A stretch of DNA of 64,000 nt from CALDSL01 sp039810245 (GCA_039810245.1 JBDHWQ010000008.1:84332-148331), one strand, 5' to 3'; shown: positions 23,483-32,076, numbered from the stretch's first letter. Notes: generated by a model from the sequence alone, not told the origin. A program made the numbers and translations.

Positions 23483-24409
23483 ATGAACGCGCAATCTGAC
23501 AAACCCGGTTGGTTCCAACGCATCCAGGGAGCACTTGGCCCGGTTGAATTCAACCGCAAGACGCTCATCGATTACCTGTACGTGCTGCTGGGCGCGTTTT
23601 TGCAGGCGCTTTCCATGCGCCTGTTTCTGATTCCGGGTCACCTGGTGAGCGGCGGGGTCAGCGGCGCGGCGCAGATCATCAACCATTACACCGCCTGGCC
23701 CATCGGCCTGATGACCTTTTTGGGTAACGCGCCGCTGTTTATTATCGGTTGGCGTTACCTGGGTGGCTCGCGCTTCGCGCTGCGCACCGCCATGGGCGTG
23801 TTTGCCTTTTCGTTCTTCACCGATTTCCTGGGCCTGTTTATCCGCCCGGCGGGCATCACCGACGACCTGGTGCTCAACTGCCTGTATGGCGGGTTGATGC
23901 TGGGCGTGGGCCTGGGCATTGTCTACCGCGGCAAGGGTACCAGCGGTGGCAGCGATATCCTGGCGCGGGTGATGAACGACCGCCTGGGGATTTCCATTTC
24001 GGTGGCGTACCTGATCACCGACACGGCGGTGGTGCTGGCCGGCGGCTTCGCTTTTGGCTGGAAAGAAGCCCTGTATGGGTTGCTGGTGATTTACGTCTCA
24101 GGCGTGGCAGCAGAGATGGCCTCGGAAGGCTCGGGCGTGTTCCGCACCGTGCTGATCGTGACCAACAAGCCGGATGAAGTTGCGTCCGCGGTGCTGACCG
24201 TGCTGGAGCGCGGGGTAACCATTCTCTCCGGCAAGGGCGCATATACCGGCGCCGACCGTCCGGTGCTATACTGCGTGGTGACGCGGCCTGAGGTCAACCA
24301 GCTCAAAGCACTGGTGCGCGACCAGGATCCCAAGGCCTTTATGGTGATTGGCGCGGCGCACGAGGCGCTGGGCGAAGGCTTCCGCCCTCTGGCGCGCGGG
24401 AAGGGCTAA
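23483..24409 (+). CDS. YitT family membrane protein
   Basis: A 308-aa protein with five to six transmembrane helices (residues ~30-200) carrying the family pieces LIPGHLVSGGVSGAAQIIN and VYRGKGTSGGSDILARVMN, followed by a C-terminal DUF2179 domain (VASAVLTVLERGVTILSGKGAYTG). The family is common in Firmicutes and Chloroflexi; its transport role is not established. A TATAAT box is at 23439-23444, 38 nt before ATG 23483, and AAGGCAGG lies 8 nt before the start. Confidence 0.9.
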   Translation: MNAQSDKPGWFQRIQGALGPVEFNRKTLIDYLYVLLGAFLQALSMRLFLIPGHLVSGGVSGAAQIINHYTAWPIGLMTFLGNAPLFIIGWRYLGGSRFALRTAMGVFAFSFFTDFLGLFIRPAGITDDLVLNCLYGGLMLGVGLGIVYRGKGTSGGSDILARVMNDRLGISISVAYLITDTAVVLAGGFAFGWKEALYGLLVIYVSGVAAEMASEGSGVFRTVLIVTNKPDEVASAVLTVLERGVTILSGKGAYTGADRPVLYCVVTRPEVNQLKALVRDQDPKAFMVIGAAHEALGEGFRPLARGKG

Positions 24410-24416
24410 GTGTAAC

Positions 24417-25094
24417 TCACAGCCTGCCGTAACGCAGCAGCACCCCGGCCACAATGGCGAGCTGCGCCAGGTGGTAGGTGAGATGCACGAAGAATGTGGC
24501 ATGTGGCAGCGGGCGCACAAAGCGGTTCTCCGCCAGCAGCCCATCCGACAGGGCAAACAACACGCCGCCGCTGGCAACCAGTACCGCGGCGGTGAACGGC
24601 CATTCCGGGCGCACGAAGGTTACCAGCGTGGAAAGCAGCATGACGCAGATCGCCAGGATGTAGAAGAAGAGCGGGTATTGGAGCAGGGCGGTCTCTTCTT
24701 TTTGTTTTACCACCGCGCTCAGCCGCCGGTTCTGGAAAACCGCCAGCCCCCAGGCTGCGATCGCGACGGCAATGCTGAATGGGGCCACCGGGATGGGGGT
24801 GGGGTTCAGGCCGATGATGTAAAAAACGTGCGCCAGCAGGAAAGCTACCAGCCCGGCCAGAAAAAACGCCGAGCGCAGCAGCAGTACATCGCCGGCCAGT
24901 GAAAAGACCAGCGCCATGCCAAACCAGAACAGGCTGCCCTGCCAGCCGGTGGCCTGCGTGAACCAGGCGATGAGAACGATGAGCACTGCCGGTTTGGCCA
25001 GCCACTCTACACGCTGCCAGCCGCGGTAGACTGCCACCCAGTCGAGGGCGGCGGCTGCCAGGAACAGCGCCAGCCACAGGATGCTAGCGTTCAT
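24417..25094 (-). CDS. YhhN/TMEM86 family membrane protein (lysoplasmalogenase-like)
   Basis: A 225-aa protein with about eight hydrophobic helices. Family marks are AKPAVLIVLIAW, FSLAGDVLLL and GGVLFALSDGLLAENRF, the two Asp-containing helices proposed to hold the catalytic site. Mammalian TMEM86B hydrolyses lysoplasmalogen; the bacterial substrate is uncertain. ATG 25094 overlaps the era stop by 11 nt, so the two are co-translated. Confidence 0.85.
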   Translation of the reverse strand: MNASILWLALFLAAAALDWVAVYRGWQRVEWLAKPAVLIVLIAWFTQATGWQGSLFWFGMALVFSLAGDVLLLRSAFFLAGLVAFLLAHVFYIIGLNPTPIPVAPFSIAVAIAAWGLAVFQNRRLSAVVKQKEETALLQYPLFFYILAICVMLLSTLVTFVRPEWPFTAAVLVASGGVLFALSDGLLAENRFVRPLPHATFFVHLTYHLAQLAIVAGVLLRYGRL

Positions 25095-26013
25095 CGTCTT
25101 TTTCTTCGATATAGCCGAACAGGCGCAGCGCATCGGGGTTATCGCGCCAGTTTTTGTTGACCTTGACATTCAGCTCGAGGAAAACTTTGCGCCCGCTCAT
25201 CTCCTCGATATCTTTGCGCGCCGCCGCGCCAATCTTCTTGAGCATTTCTCCGCCCTTGCCGATGACGATGCCCTTGTGCGATTCGCGCTCGACAAAGATC
25301 GTGGCGCGGATAAACGCGCCGGTTTCGCCTCGCTCTTTGAACTCGTCCACGCGCACAGCGATGCTGTGCGGCACTTCGTCGCGCAGGTGGATCAACGCGG
25401 CCTGGCGGATCAGGTCGGCGGAAATTTCGCGCTCGTACAGGTCGGTGACCTGGTCTTCGTCATAAAATGCCGGTCCGGACGGCAGCAGAGCCACAATACG
25501 CTCGAGCAGTTCCTGGCGGTGGAAACCGGACGCAGCCGACAGCGCGAATGGCTCGGCGGCGGGCAGCAGCGCGCCGTATTCGCCGCGGCGCGCTTCAATG
25601 GTTTCGTCGTTGAGCTGGTCCACCTTGTTGAGGGCCAGGATAACCGGGCTGTTGGGCGCATCAGCGGCAATGCGCGCGGCCACCAGGCGGTCTTCCTCGC
25701 TGGGCGACTGGCTGGCATCCACCATCCACACAATCACATCCGCATCGGCCACCGTCTGCGCCGCCACCTGGTTCATGTACTCGCCCAGGCGGTGGACGGG
25801 CTTGTGCAGCCCGGGGGTGTCGACGAAGATAATCTGCATCTGTTCCAGGGTGAGGATGCCGAGCTGCCGGCGGCGCGTGGTTTGCGGTCGGGGCGAAACC
25901 GCGGCCACTTTTTGCTGCAAGAAGGCGTTCACCAGCGTGGATTTGCCCACATTAGGCCGCCCTACCACGGTGACGAAGCCGGATTTGTGTTCTGGTGCGG
26001 TATTGGGTTCCAT
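25084..26013 (-). CDS. era: GTPase Era
   Basis: Binds 16S rRNA during small-subunit assembly. The G motifs are VVGRPNVGKSTLVN (residues ~17-30), DTPGLHKP and ALNKVDQ, and the C-terminal KH domain has GIVIGKGGEMLKKIG. 309 aa is typical. ATG 26013 is preferred over 26025 because GAGGGG lies just before it. yhhN follows with an overlap. Confidence 0.96.
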   Translation of the reverse strand: MEPNTAPEHKSGFVTVVGRPNVGKSTLVNAFLQQKVAAVSPRPQTTRRRQLGILTLEQMQIIFVDTPGLHKPVHRLGEYMNQVAAQTVADADVIVWMVDASQSPSEEDRLVAARIAADAPNSPVILALNKVDQLNDETIEARRGEYGALLPAAEPFALSAASGFHRQELLERIVALLPSGPAFYDEDQVTDLYEREISADLIRQAALIHLRDEVPHSIAVRVDEFKERGETGAFIRATIFVERESHKGIVIGKGGEMLKKIGAAARKDIEEMSGRKVFLELNVKVNKNWRDNPDALRLFGYIEEKDDER

Positions 26014-26105
26014 CTTTCCCCTCATTTGTTCAGGGCCAGCGGGCTGGCCTTATTTGTTTTTGGAATCGAGCGTCAAATTGCGCGGCCGAAAGAACCATTC
26101 TCTTC

Positions 26106-26150
26106 GTAGGGGCGGACGGTGGGTGCTGCGCATCCCAGACCCGCCCTTAC
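26106..26150. repeat. Palindromic GTAGGGGCGG element
   Basis: Outer arms GTAGGGGCGG (26106-26115) and CCGCCCTTAC (26141-26150) pair with one wobble; an inner helix GGGTGC/GCATCC extends the hairpin. The form resembles dispersed palindromic elements seen in many GC-rich genomes, but only one copy is in this window. Confidence 0.5.
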
Positions 26151-26314
26151 GGATACTATTCTTCTGTTCAACCTAGTGTAGCATAGTTCGGGCGGGCGGG
26201 AATCCTTAACAGAATGCAAGCCAAGCGTAGGGTAATCGTAGGTTTAGCGTCAAGCAGGGGAGCATATTTTCTATTAATATAGTGATCAAAGGGCGACTTC
26301 TCTTCTTCTCCTCC

Positions 26315-26381
26315 TTAAGTGAGTGCCGGGGTCGGCGTCCCCGGCACTCAAAACTTAACTTCCGGCATTGCGCCGGAAGTT
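26315..26381. repeat. Two adjacent hairpins upstream of the PRTase gene
   Basis: Hairpin 1: 11-bp stem 26321-26331/26339-26349, extendable by TTAAGT/ACTTAA (26315-26320/26353-26358) across a 3-nt bulge. Hairpin 2: 10-bp stem 26357-26366/26372-26381. The extension of hairpin 1 shares two bases with hairpin 2, so the full forms compete. Confidence 0.7.
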
Positions 26382-26440
26382 TCGTTTTATGATACACTTA
26401 CCGCCGGTCCATCCCATTCCTCACCCTGGAGAAATACCCT

Positions 26441-26995
26441 ATGGCCGAACCGCGAAAGACCTACCCGATTGACATTGCCGGCGTTCACCGCGAGCTGCCA
26501 CTGTTCACCATCAAGCCCGGGCTGACCATCGCAATCCTCAATATCCTGGGCGATAATGAGCTGGTGATGGCCTGCGCTCGCGCGCTGGCCCAAAAACTGG
26601 ATGCCTGCAGCTATGATGTGATCGTCACCGCGGAGACAAAGAGTATCCCGCTGGCCTTCGCGCTTTCGCTGGAAACCAACAAGCCGTATATCGTCCTGCG
26701 CAAGAGCTACAAGCCGTACATGGGCCACACGCTCAACGCTGAAACGCTTTCCATCACCACCGGCGAGCCGCAAACGCTCTACCTGGACGAAAAAGACCAC
26801 GACCTGATCCGCGGGCGTAATGTGATCATTGTGGATGACGTAATCAGCACCGGTTCCACGCTGCAAGGGATGCGCCTGCTGATGCAGAAGGCCGGGGCCA
26901 GCGTGACCTGCGAGGCGGCGATCTTCACCGAGGGCGAGCGCGCCAAGTGGGGCAACATTGTCTCCCTGGGCCACCTGCCGGTTTTCACTGATTGA
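26441..26995 (+). CDS. Purine phosphoribosyltransferase-like protein
   Basis: A 184-aa type I PRTase. The PRPP-binding motif is NVIIVDDVISTGSTLQG (about residues 126-142), and VIVTAETKSIPLAFALS matches the hood region of adenine/xanthine PRTases. It most likely salvages a purine base to its nucleotide; whether adenine, xanthine or another base is not decidable. GGAG lies 9-11 nt before ATG 26441. It ends at a strong bidirectional terminator shared with convergent galK. Confidence 0.85.
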   Translation: MAEPRKTYPIDIAGVHRELPLFTIKPGLTIAILNILGDNELVMACARALAQKLDACSYDVIVTAETKSIPLAFALSLETNKPYIVLRKSYKPYMGHTLNAETLSITTGEPQTLYLDEKDHDLIRGRNVIIVDDVISTGSTLQGMRLLMQKAGASVTCEAAIFTEGERAKWGNIVSLGHLPVFTD

Positions 26996-27007
26996 GATTT
27001 CCAACCA

Positions 27008-27053
27008 AAAAGCATCACGAATCCACGGTGGGCCGGGGATTCGTGATGCTTTT
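27008..27053. terminator. Bidirectional intrinsic terminator
   Basis: Perfect 17-bp stem (27008-27024 with 27037-27053), with A-runs on one side and T-runs on the other, between convergent PRTase (ends 26995) and galK (ends 27055). Confidence 0.93.
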
Positions 27054-27054
27054 C

Positions 27055-28182
27055 TTACAACGCAAACGCGCGCGCGCCCTGGCTGGCGTGGCACAGATAC
27101 ACCCTCGCAGTCTTGCCGGTGGCGCTGCGGTAGCCGTCTTGCAGGGCGGGAATAAAACTCCTGGCGTCTTCCTCGCGCACCAGGTTGACGGTACAGCCGC
27201 CAAAGCCCGCCCCGCTCAGGCGCGCGCCCAGGCAGCCGGGCAGCCCGGCAGCAATTTCTACCAGCCGGTCCAGCTCAGGGATGCTGACCTCATACAGGTA
27301 GCGCAGCGAGGCGTGGCCGGCGAACATCAGGTGGCCGAAGTCTTCTGCATTGCCCGCTTCCAGCAGCCGCGCGGCCACCTGCACCCGGGCAATTTCTTCC
27401 ACCACGTGCTGGGCGCGCTTGTAGATTTTGGGCGGTAGAATGGCCCCATAGCGCCGAAGCTGCTCGGGGGAAACATCGCGCAGCGAGCGCATGCCCGGCA
27501 GCAGCGGCTGAAGCAGGCGCACGGCCTCTTCGCATTCAGCGTGGCGCTGGTTGTAAGCCGAGTTGGCCAGGCTGCGGCGCATGCTGGAATCGGCGATGAT
27601 AATGGCGGTGTGCTTTGGCAGCGGCAGCGGACGCCATTCCAGGCTGCGCGTATCCAGGAACAGCGCATGCCCGGCGACGCCATTCGCGCTGGCGAACTGG
27701 TCCATCAACCCGCAGTTAACACCCACATAGTGTACTTCGGCCTGCTGGCCAATCTGTGCCAGGCGCATTCCATCTGCGTCCCACTCGCCCAGCAGCCGCC
27801 ACAGGGCGGCAAAGGCCACCTCGACCCCGGCGGAAGAGCTGAGGCCCGAGCCCATCGGGATATCCGAGCGGAAGCTGGCGCGGATGCCGCGCACCGGAAA
27901 GCCCTGCTGCTGCGCCATCCAGGCCACGCCCGCGGGATAGAGCGCCCAGGCGGGCAGCGGGCGGCCGTCGCGATCAATCTTGCGCTCCAGATTCCGCAGC
28001 GAAAAATGCACTTCCTGGCCCAGGTCCAGGGCGTTCAGGTGCACTTCGTCGCCATCCAGCGGCTCGGCATCCAGCGTTACCTGGCAGTCAATCGCGGCGG
28101 GCAGCACCAGACCGTCGTTATAATCTACGTGCTCGCCCAGCAGGTTGACTCTTCCCGGGCCAATGGCGCGATACTGCGTCAT
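27055..28182 (-). CDS. galK: Galactokinase
   Basis: Phosphorylates galactose to galactose 1-phosphate. GHMP-kinase motifs are complete: PGRVNLLGEHVDYNDG (residues 9-24), PMGSGLSSSAGVEVA (ATP loop, about residue 110), NCGLMDQFASANG with the catalytic Asp, and GARLSGAGFGGC near the C-terminus. 375 aa. GGAAGG precedes ATG 28182, which overlaps the stop of the upstream GIY-YIG gene (ATGA). Related sugar kinases share the fold, but the sugar motif fits GalK. Confidence 0.93.
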   Translation of the reverse strand: MTQYRAIGPGRVNLLGEHVDYNDGLVLPAAIDCQVTLDAEPLDGDEVHLNALDLGQEVHFSLRNLERKIDRDGRPLPAWALYPAGVAWMAQQQGFPVRGIRASFRSDIPMGSGLSSSAGVEVAFAALWRLLGEWDADGMRLAQIGQQAEVHYVGVNCGLMDQFASANGVAGHALFLDTRSLEWRPLPLPKHTAIIIADSSMRRSLANSAYNQRHAECEEAVRLLQPLLPGMRSLRDVSPEQLRRYGAILPPKIYKRAQHVVEEIARVQVAARLLEAGNAEDFGHLMFAGHASLRYLYEVSIPELDRLVEIAAGLPGCLGARLSGAGFGGCTVNLVREEDARSFIPALQDGYRSATGKTARVYLCHASQGARAFAL

Positions 28183-28466
28183 GTTTCCGTCCTTCCCGTA
28201 TCCATCGTAGGATTTTCATCCTGTCCGCGGGCAATCAGGGCCTGCTTTTGGGCGCGGGTCAGGCGCTTAATCGCGCGCTCGCGTTTCATCGCCGCCACCC
28301 GATCGGCCTGCGGTTCCACGTACACCAGGCGCACCGGACCGTGCTGGCGCGTATACCGCGCACCGCGCCCGGCGTTATGCTGCTTTTCACGGCGTGCCGG
28401 GTCGGTGGTCAGGCCGGTGTACAGCGTGCCATCCGAGCATTCGACGATATAGCAAAAGTATGGCAT
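28179..28466 (-). CDS. GIY-YIG nuclease superfamily protein
   Basis: A 95-aa single-domain protein of the UPF0213/YhbQ type: YFCYIVECSDGTLYTGLTTD carries both the (G)YxxxC and YTG parts, followed by HNAGRGARYTRQHGPVRLVY and a basic C-terminus. Cellular role unknown; probably structure-specific nucleic-acid cleavage. No Shine-Dalgarno at ATG 28466. It is 4 nt-overlapped with galK downstream and 32 nt from the dehydrogenase upstream. Confidence 0.88.
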   Translation of the reverse strand: MPYFCYIVECSDGTLYTGLTTDPARREKQHNAGRGARYTRQHGPVRLVYVEPQADRVAAMKRERAIKRLTRAQKQALIARGQDENPTMDTGRTET

Positions 28467-28498
28467 GGCGCTCGTTCTTACCAATAAAGTGCCGGCAA

Positions 28499-29485
28499 TT
28501 ACCGGCGACTGCCACCATCTTTTTTCGGGCGCATGCCGATCAGCCGGCCGAAGATTTCCCCTGCCCTGGGCATGTCCTGCTGCTGGGTGTCCCACCTGGC
28601 CGAGCGGCGCTGACGCAGCCACTGATCACGGCTGTCGCGCGCCTGGAGCAGGTACTCGCTGAGAGCGTCGGCTTCCTGCCGGTCGATAAATTCGCGCAGC
28701 TCTTCCAGCGAGCCGATCAGCGTATCCAGCGCGCGTAAAATATTTTCGCGGTTGAGCAGCGCGCTCTGCCCCAGCATTTTGCGCTCGTCCAGCAGCTCCA
28801 CCGGGCGGGTGCTGAGGAAAAAGCCCGGCCCGGCCAGTTTGCGCCCTTCCACCCAGCCTGGCTGGTCGGCGGCGGTGTGTACCAGCGCGGCTGCCAGCAG
28901 CGCTGGCAGGGTATGGCTGGTGGCCATCAGACCGTCGGCTTCCAGCGGGTCGGCGAAGAGCGGTGTGCCGTCCAACAGGCCTACCAGGTCGGCTGCCAGC
29001 TCGATCGCTCCCGGGTGCGTACCCGGCAGGCTGGTGATGGTCATGGTGCTGTTCTTGAACAGGTCGGCGTGGGCTGCATCGAGACCTTCGGCCAGTTCTT
29101 CCAGGTATGCCGGGTTAATCGACGAGCCAAGGGAGACGAAGTATCGCTCCGGGCCAAGCAGCCGCGCGGCTATTTCCGCGACGGCCACTTTGACCGGTGA
29201 AGTGTCCACCACCACCGCGCCGGAGCGCAGGTCGGGAACGATCACCTTGAGCGTTTCTTCAATCTCATCTACCGGCAGGGCCAGCACAACCACCGCGGCT
29301 TCTTCCACCGCGGATGGCAGGTTGATCATGGTCTTGTCAAACGCGCCCAGTTTTTCGGCCTGGCGCATCAGCGAAACGTCGCGATCATTGCCCACGCGCA
29401 GCAGGGTTTCTTTATGTGCAGCCAACGCCAGCCCAATTGAGGTTCCCAGTGGGCCAAGGCCCAGGACGGTAATTTGCGTGGTCAT
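28499..29485 (-). CDS. Prephenate dehydrogenase-like NAD(P)-binding protein
   Basis: A 328-aa protein with an N-terminal Rossmann domain (VLGLGPLGTSIGLAL, residues 7-21; VVVLALPVDEIEETL) and an all-helical C-terminal half with the dimer helix DGLMATSHTLPALLAAAL. This is the plan of TyrA-type prephenate/arogenate dehydrogenases. The usual SHPMAG segment is altered (FVSLGSSINP), so the substrate may differ. Its ATG overlaps the M50 stop by one base. Confidence 0.75.
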   Translation of the reverse strand: MTTQITVLGLGPLGTSIGLALAAHKETLLRVGNDRDVSLMRQAEKLGAFDKTMINLPSAVEEAAVVVLALPVDEIEETLKVIVPDLRSGAVVVDTSPVKVAVAEIAARLLGPERYFVSLGSSINPAYLEELAEGLDAAHADLFKNSTMTITSLPGTHPGAIELAADLVGLLDGTPLFADPLEADGLMATSHTLPALLAAALVHTAADQPGWVEGRKLAGPGFFLSTRPVELLDERKMLGQSALLNRENILRALDTLIGSLEELREFIDRQEADALSEYLLQARDSRDQWLRQRRSARWDTQQQDMPRAGEIFGRLIGMRPKKDGGSRR

Positions 29486-30138
29486 CAGAACGCTCCGGTG
29501 ATTAACAGATACAGGTTGACAAGCGGTTGGGTGAGAATCATGCCGATCACATCCACCCCCAGGCGCGGGCCGACGAAGAACATCAGCAGCAGGATGACCG
29601 GGCCATAAGGGGCGATGCGGTCCAACGCATTGGCGATGGAAGGCGGCGCGAAGTAGCTGGCCACCTTCTGGCCGTCCAGCGGGGCCAGTGGAAGCAAGTT
29701 GAAGAGCATCAGCGCCAGGTTTATCCAGATAAACTCGCCGAAAAACTCGTATGGCGTGGGCAGGAATGCCGATCCGCCGAAGCTATCTGGCAGGACGCCC
29801 AGCCGCAGCGGGATGGCGGCAAATAGCGCCATAAAGAAATTGGACAGCGGCCCGGCCAGCGAAACCCACATCATGGCTGAAGGCGAAGAGCGGTTGAGCG
29901 CGTATGGATTCACCGGTACGGGGCGCGCCCAGCCAAACCCCGCGAAGAGCAGCAGCAGCGAGCCCATCGGGTCGAGGTGGCGCAGCGGGTTGAGCGTCAG
30001 CCGGCCGTTGGCGCGCGGCGTATTATCCCCAAACAGGTCTGCCACCTTGGCGTGCGCAAACTCGTGCACGGTGAAGGCAATGATGAGGGTAACAATGCGG
30101 GTGAAGAGGGTGGGGAGATCGAGATCGCCAAAGAGCAT
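29485..30138 (-). CDS. M50 (site-2 protease-like) membrane metalloprotease
   Basis: A 217-aa rhomboid-sized polytopic protein. The zinc site HEFAH lies in helix 1 (IIAFTVHEFAHAKVADLFGD) and the third ligand Asp in LLPLAPLDGQKVA (about residue 165). It belongs to the small M50B group without PDZ domain. Such enzymes cut membrane-anchored regulators; no anti-sigma factor is adjacent. First gene of a minus-strand operon with tyrA-like, GIY-YIG and galK; an extended -10 lies about 65 nt upstream. Confidence 0.9.
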   Translation of the reverse strand: MLFGDLDLPTLFTRIVTLIIAFTVHEFAHAKVADLFGDNTPRANGRLTLNPLRHLDPMGSLLLLFAGFGWARPVPVNPYALNRSSPSAMMWVSLAGPLSNFFMALFAAIPLRLGVLPDSFGGSAFLPTPYEFFGEFIWINLALMLFNLLPLAPLDGQKVASYFAPPSIANALDRIAPYGPVILLLMFFVGPRLGVDVIGMILTQPLVNLYLLITGAF

Positions 30139-30199
30139 GGGGTCCGCCTTATGGGATGCGCACGGGGAAGCGCCGTTCCTGGTCCCCGCCTGTCCGGTG

Positions 30200-30221
30200 A
30201 TTATATCATGGGTGGTATAAT
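30200..30221. promoter_or_regulatory. Back-to-back extended -10 promoters
   Basis: TGATATAAT on the minus strand (hexamer 30205-30200) serves the M50 gene and TGGTATAAT on the plus strand (hexamer 30216-30221) serves the DUF951 gene. The two boxes are 10 bp apart, so polymerases would compete. The plus one ends 7 nt before GTG 30229. Confidence 0.65.
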
Positions 30222-30228
30222 CCGCACC

Positions 30229-30441
30229 GTGGACTCCGATTTTGGCCTCAATGACGTGCTGCGCCTGCGCAAACCGCATCCCTGTGGGGGGTACGAGTGG
30301 AAAGTGGTGCGCCTGGGAGCAGATATCGGCCTGGAATGCCTGACCTGCAGCCGCCGCGTGCTGCTGACGCGCCGCGAGCTGAACCGGCGCATCAAGCTGG
30401 TAGTGCGGCGCGGCGATGAGGGAAGCGAGCGCGATGGCTGA
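30229..30441 (+). CDS. DUF951 family protein
   Basis: A 70-aa protein with the family signature LRKPHPCGGYEWKVVRLGAD followed by LECLTCSRRVLLTRRELNR, which contains three conserved Cys and looks like a small zinc or nucleic-acid-binding fold. Function unknown. GTG 30229 is preferred because a TATAAT ends 7 nt upstream (leaderless pattern); ATG 30208 is in frame but lies upstream of that box. It overlaps the next gene by 8 nt. Confidence 0.88.
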   Translation: MDSDFGLNDVLRLRKPHPCGGYEWKVVRLGADIGLECLTCSRRVLLTRRELNRRIKLVVRRGDEGSERDG

Positions 30442-31591
30442 CGGCCCCCGCATCGTGTTCCTGTTTTCCGATACCGGCGGCGGGCATCGCAGCGCGTGCG
30501 AGGCCATCATCGAGGCGCTTAACCTTGAATACCCCGGCCGGTTCCACACCGAGATGGTGGATATTTTCCGCCAGTACGCGCCCCCGCCGTTCGTCTTTGC
30601 GCCCGATATTTATCCCACACTCTCGCGCATGCCCGAAATGTGGGGCCTGGGTTACCGCGCTTCTAACGGGCCGCGGCGCACGCAGATGATGACCAGCATG
30701 GTGTGGCCATATGTGCGCCGCTCGATTAACCGCCTGGTGGTGGAGCACCCCTGTGACCTGCTGGTTTCCGTACACCAACTGGCCAATGCGCCTTTCCTGC
30801 AGGCGCTGGAAGAACGCGTGGCGCTGGGCAATCCCAGGATTCCGTTCGCCAGCGTGGTGACGGATATGGTGACCACGCATGCCTTCTGGTACGACCGCCG
30901 CGCCGATCTGGTGATCGTGCCGACCGAGGCGGCGCGCGATCGCGGGCTGCGCATGGGTCTCGTACCACAGCGCGTGCGCGTGGTAGGCATGCCGGTCGCC
31001 GAGCGTTTCACTCGCCGCACGGAAGATCGCGCCCGGCTGCGCGAGCGCCTGGGCTGGCCGCCAGACCGCCCGGTGGCGCTGCTGGTGGGCGGTGGTGAGG
31101 GCATGGGACCGTTGGATGCTATCTGCGCGGCAGTTGACGAGCGCAATCTGCCGCTATCGCTGGCGGTGGTGACCGGGCGCAACCGCAAGCTGCGCGAGAA
31201 GCTGCAAAAACGGCGCTGGAACCAGTCTCCGCTGATCTACGGTTTTGTGCGCAATATGCCCGAGCTGATGGCCGCCGCTGATGTTCTGGTGACCAAGGCC
31301 GGCCCGGGAACCATCAGCGAGGCCTTCCTGGCCGGGCTGCCAATTATCCTATACAGCAAGATGCCAGGGCAGGAAGATGGCAATGTAACCTATGTGGTGG
31401 GCGAGCGTGCCGGGGTGTGGGCGCCAGAACCGCGCGAGGTGGCGGATACGCTCAGCTATTGGGTGCGCCACCCGGACGAGCGCGAGCGCATCGCAGATGC
31501 CAGCCGCCGGCTGGCGCGGCCGGCCGCCAGCCGCGAAATCGCCCGGCTGCTGGCGGGCATGGTGTATAATTTCCAGCATGCCAATCCTTGA
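30434..31591 (+). CDS. GT28-type glycosyltransferase (MGDG synthase-like)
   Basis: A 385-aa GT-B enzyme. The N-terminal acceptor motif FSDTGGGHRSACEAI matches the MGDG-synthase/processive diacylglycerol glycosyltransferase group, and the donor site is VLVTKAGPGTISEAFLAGLP (about residue 290). It probably adds a sugar from a UDP-donor to diacylglycerol, giving membrane glycolipid; the sugar is not decidable. No transmembrane helix. ATG 30434 overlaps the DUF951 stop, and the gene's 3' end carries the -10 box of tsaE. Confidence 0.87.
   Translation: MADGPRIVFLFSDTGGGHRSACEAIIEALNLEYPGRFHTEMVDIFRQYAPPPFVFAPDIYPTLSRMPEMWGLGYRASNGPRRTQMMTSMVWPYVRRSINRLVVEHPCDLLVSVHQLANAPFLQALEERVALGNPRIPFASVVTDMVTTHAFWYDRRADLVIVPTEAARDRGLRMGLVPQRVRVVGMPVAERFTRRTEDRARLRERLGWPPDRPVALLVGGGEGMGPLDAICAAVDERNLPLSLAVVTGRNRKLREKLQKRRWNQSPLIYGFVRNMPELMAAADVLVTKAGPGTISEAFLAGLPIILYSKMPGQEDGNVTYVVGERAGVWAPEPREVADTLSYWVRHPDERERIADASRRLARPAASREIARLLAGMVYNFQHANP
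31565..31570 (+). promoter_or_regulatory. Internal -10 box for tsaE, leaderless arrangement
   Basis: TATAAT lies inside the last codons of the GT28 gene, with 7 nt to ATG 31578 and no Shine-Dalgarno. Confidence 0.5.
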
Positions 31592-32072
31592 CGCCCAGAC
31601 GCTGGAGTTCTTCAGCCGCAGCCCGGAGCAGACGCGCCGGGTGGGCATGAAGCTGGGCGCGCTGCTCCAAAAAGGCGACCTGCTGTGCCTTTCGGGTGAC
31701 CTGGGAGCCGGCAAAACCACACTGATGCAGGGACTGGCGCAGGGTTGGGGCACGCTCGACCAGGTTTCGAGCCCGACGTTCGTGCTGGTCAATCTGTATC
31801 GCCGTTCAGATGGTCAATGCCTGTACCATATGGATGCCTACCGCATGGCGAACGCGGCCGAAGCGGTAGACCTGGACATTGACGCGCTGTTGGAAGACGG
31901 CGTAACCGTGGTGGAATGGGCCGAACGCATCGAGATGGCGCTGCCGCGCGCCGCGCTGTGGGTGAAGATGCGTTATATTGCTGATGAGCAGCGCGGTATG
32001 GTGTTTTCGGCGCGCGGTGCGCGCGCCGAGAAGGTACTGGCGCAGTTGCGCCGTAAGATGTTTGGGAGCTGA
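31578..32072 (+). CDS. tsaE: tRNA t6A biosynthesis ATPase TsaE
   Basis: ATPase that supports the TsaBD complex in making t6A at position 37 of ANN-decoding tRNAs. The P-loop is LSGDLGAGKTTLMQGLA (residues 39-55), with SSPTFVLVNLYR (switch I) and the Walker-B-like VTVVEWAERIE. 164 aa is normal. It overlaps the GT28 gene by 14 nt; tsaB follows after 4 nt and rimI completes the usual trio. Confidence 0.94.
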   Translation: MPILDAQTLEFFSRSPEQTRRVGMKLGALLQKGDLLCLSGDLGAGKTTLMQGLAQGWGTLDQVSSPTFVLVNLYRRSDGQCLYHMDAYRMANAAEAVDLDIDALLEDGVTVVEWAERIEMALPRAALWVKMRYIADEQRGMVFSARGARAEKVLAQLRRKMFGS

Positions 32073-32076
32073 TGGG

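Larger units (their letters stand above)
26014..26440. other. 427-bp gene-free region between divergent era and PRTase genes
   Basis: Contains no convincing gene. It holds a palindromic element (26106-26150), an AT-rich patch near 26255-26290, two adjacent hairpins (26315-26381) and a possible -10 TATGAT at 26389-26394 for the PRTase. The era promoter must lie here too but is not clear. Confidence 0.7.
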
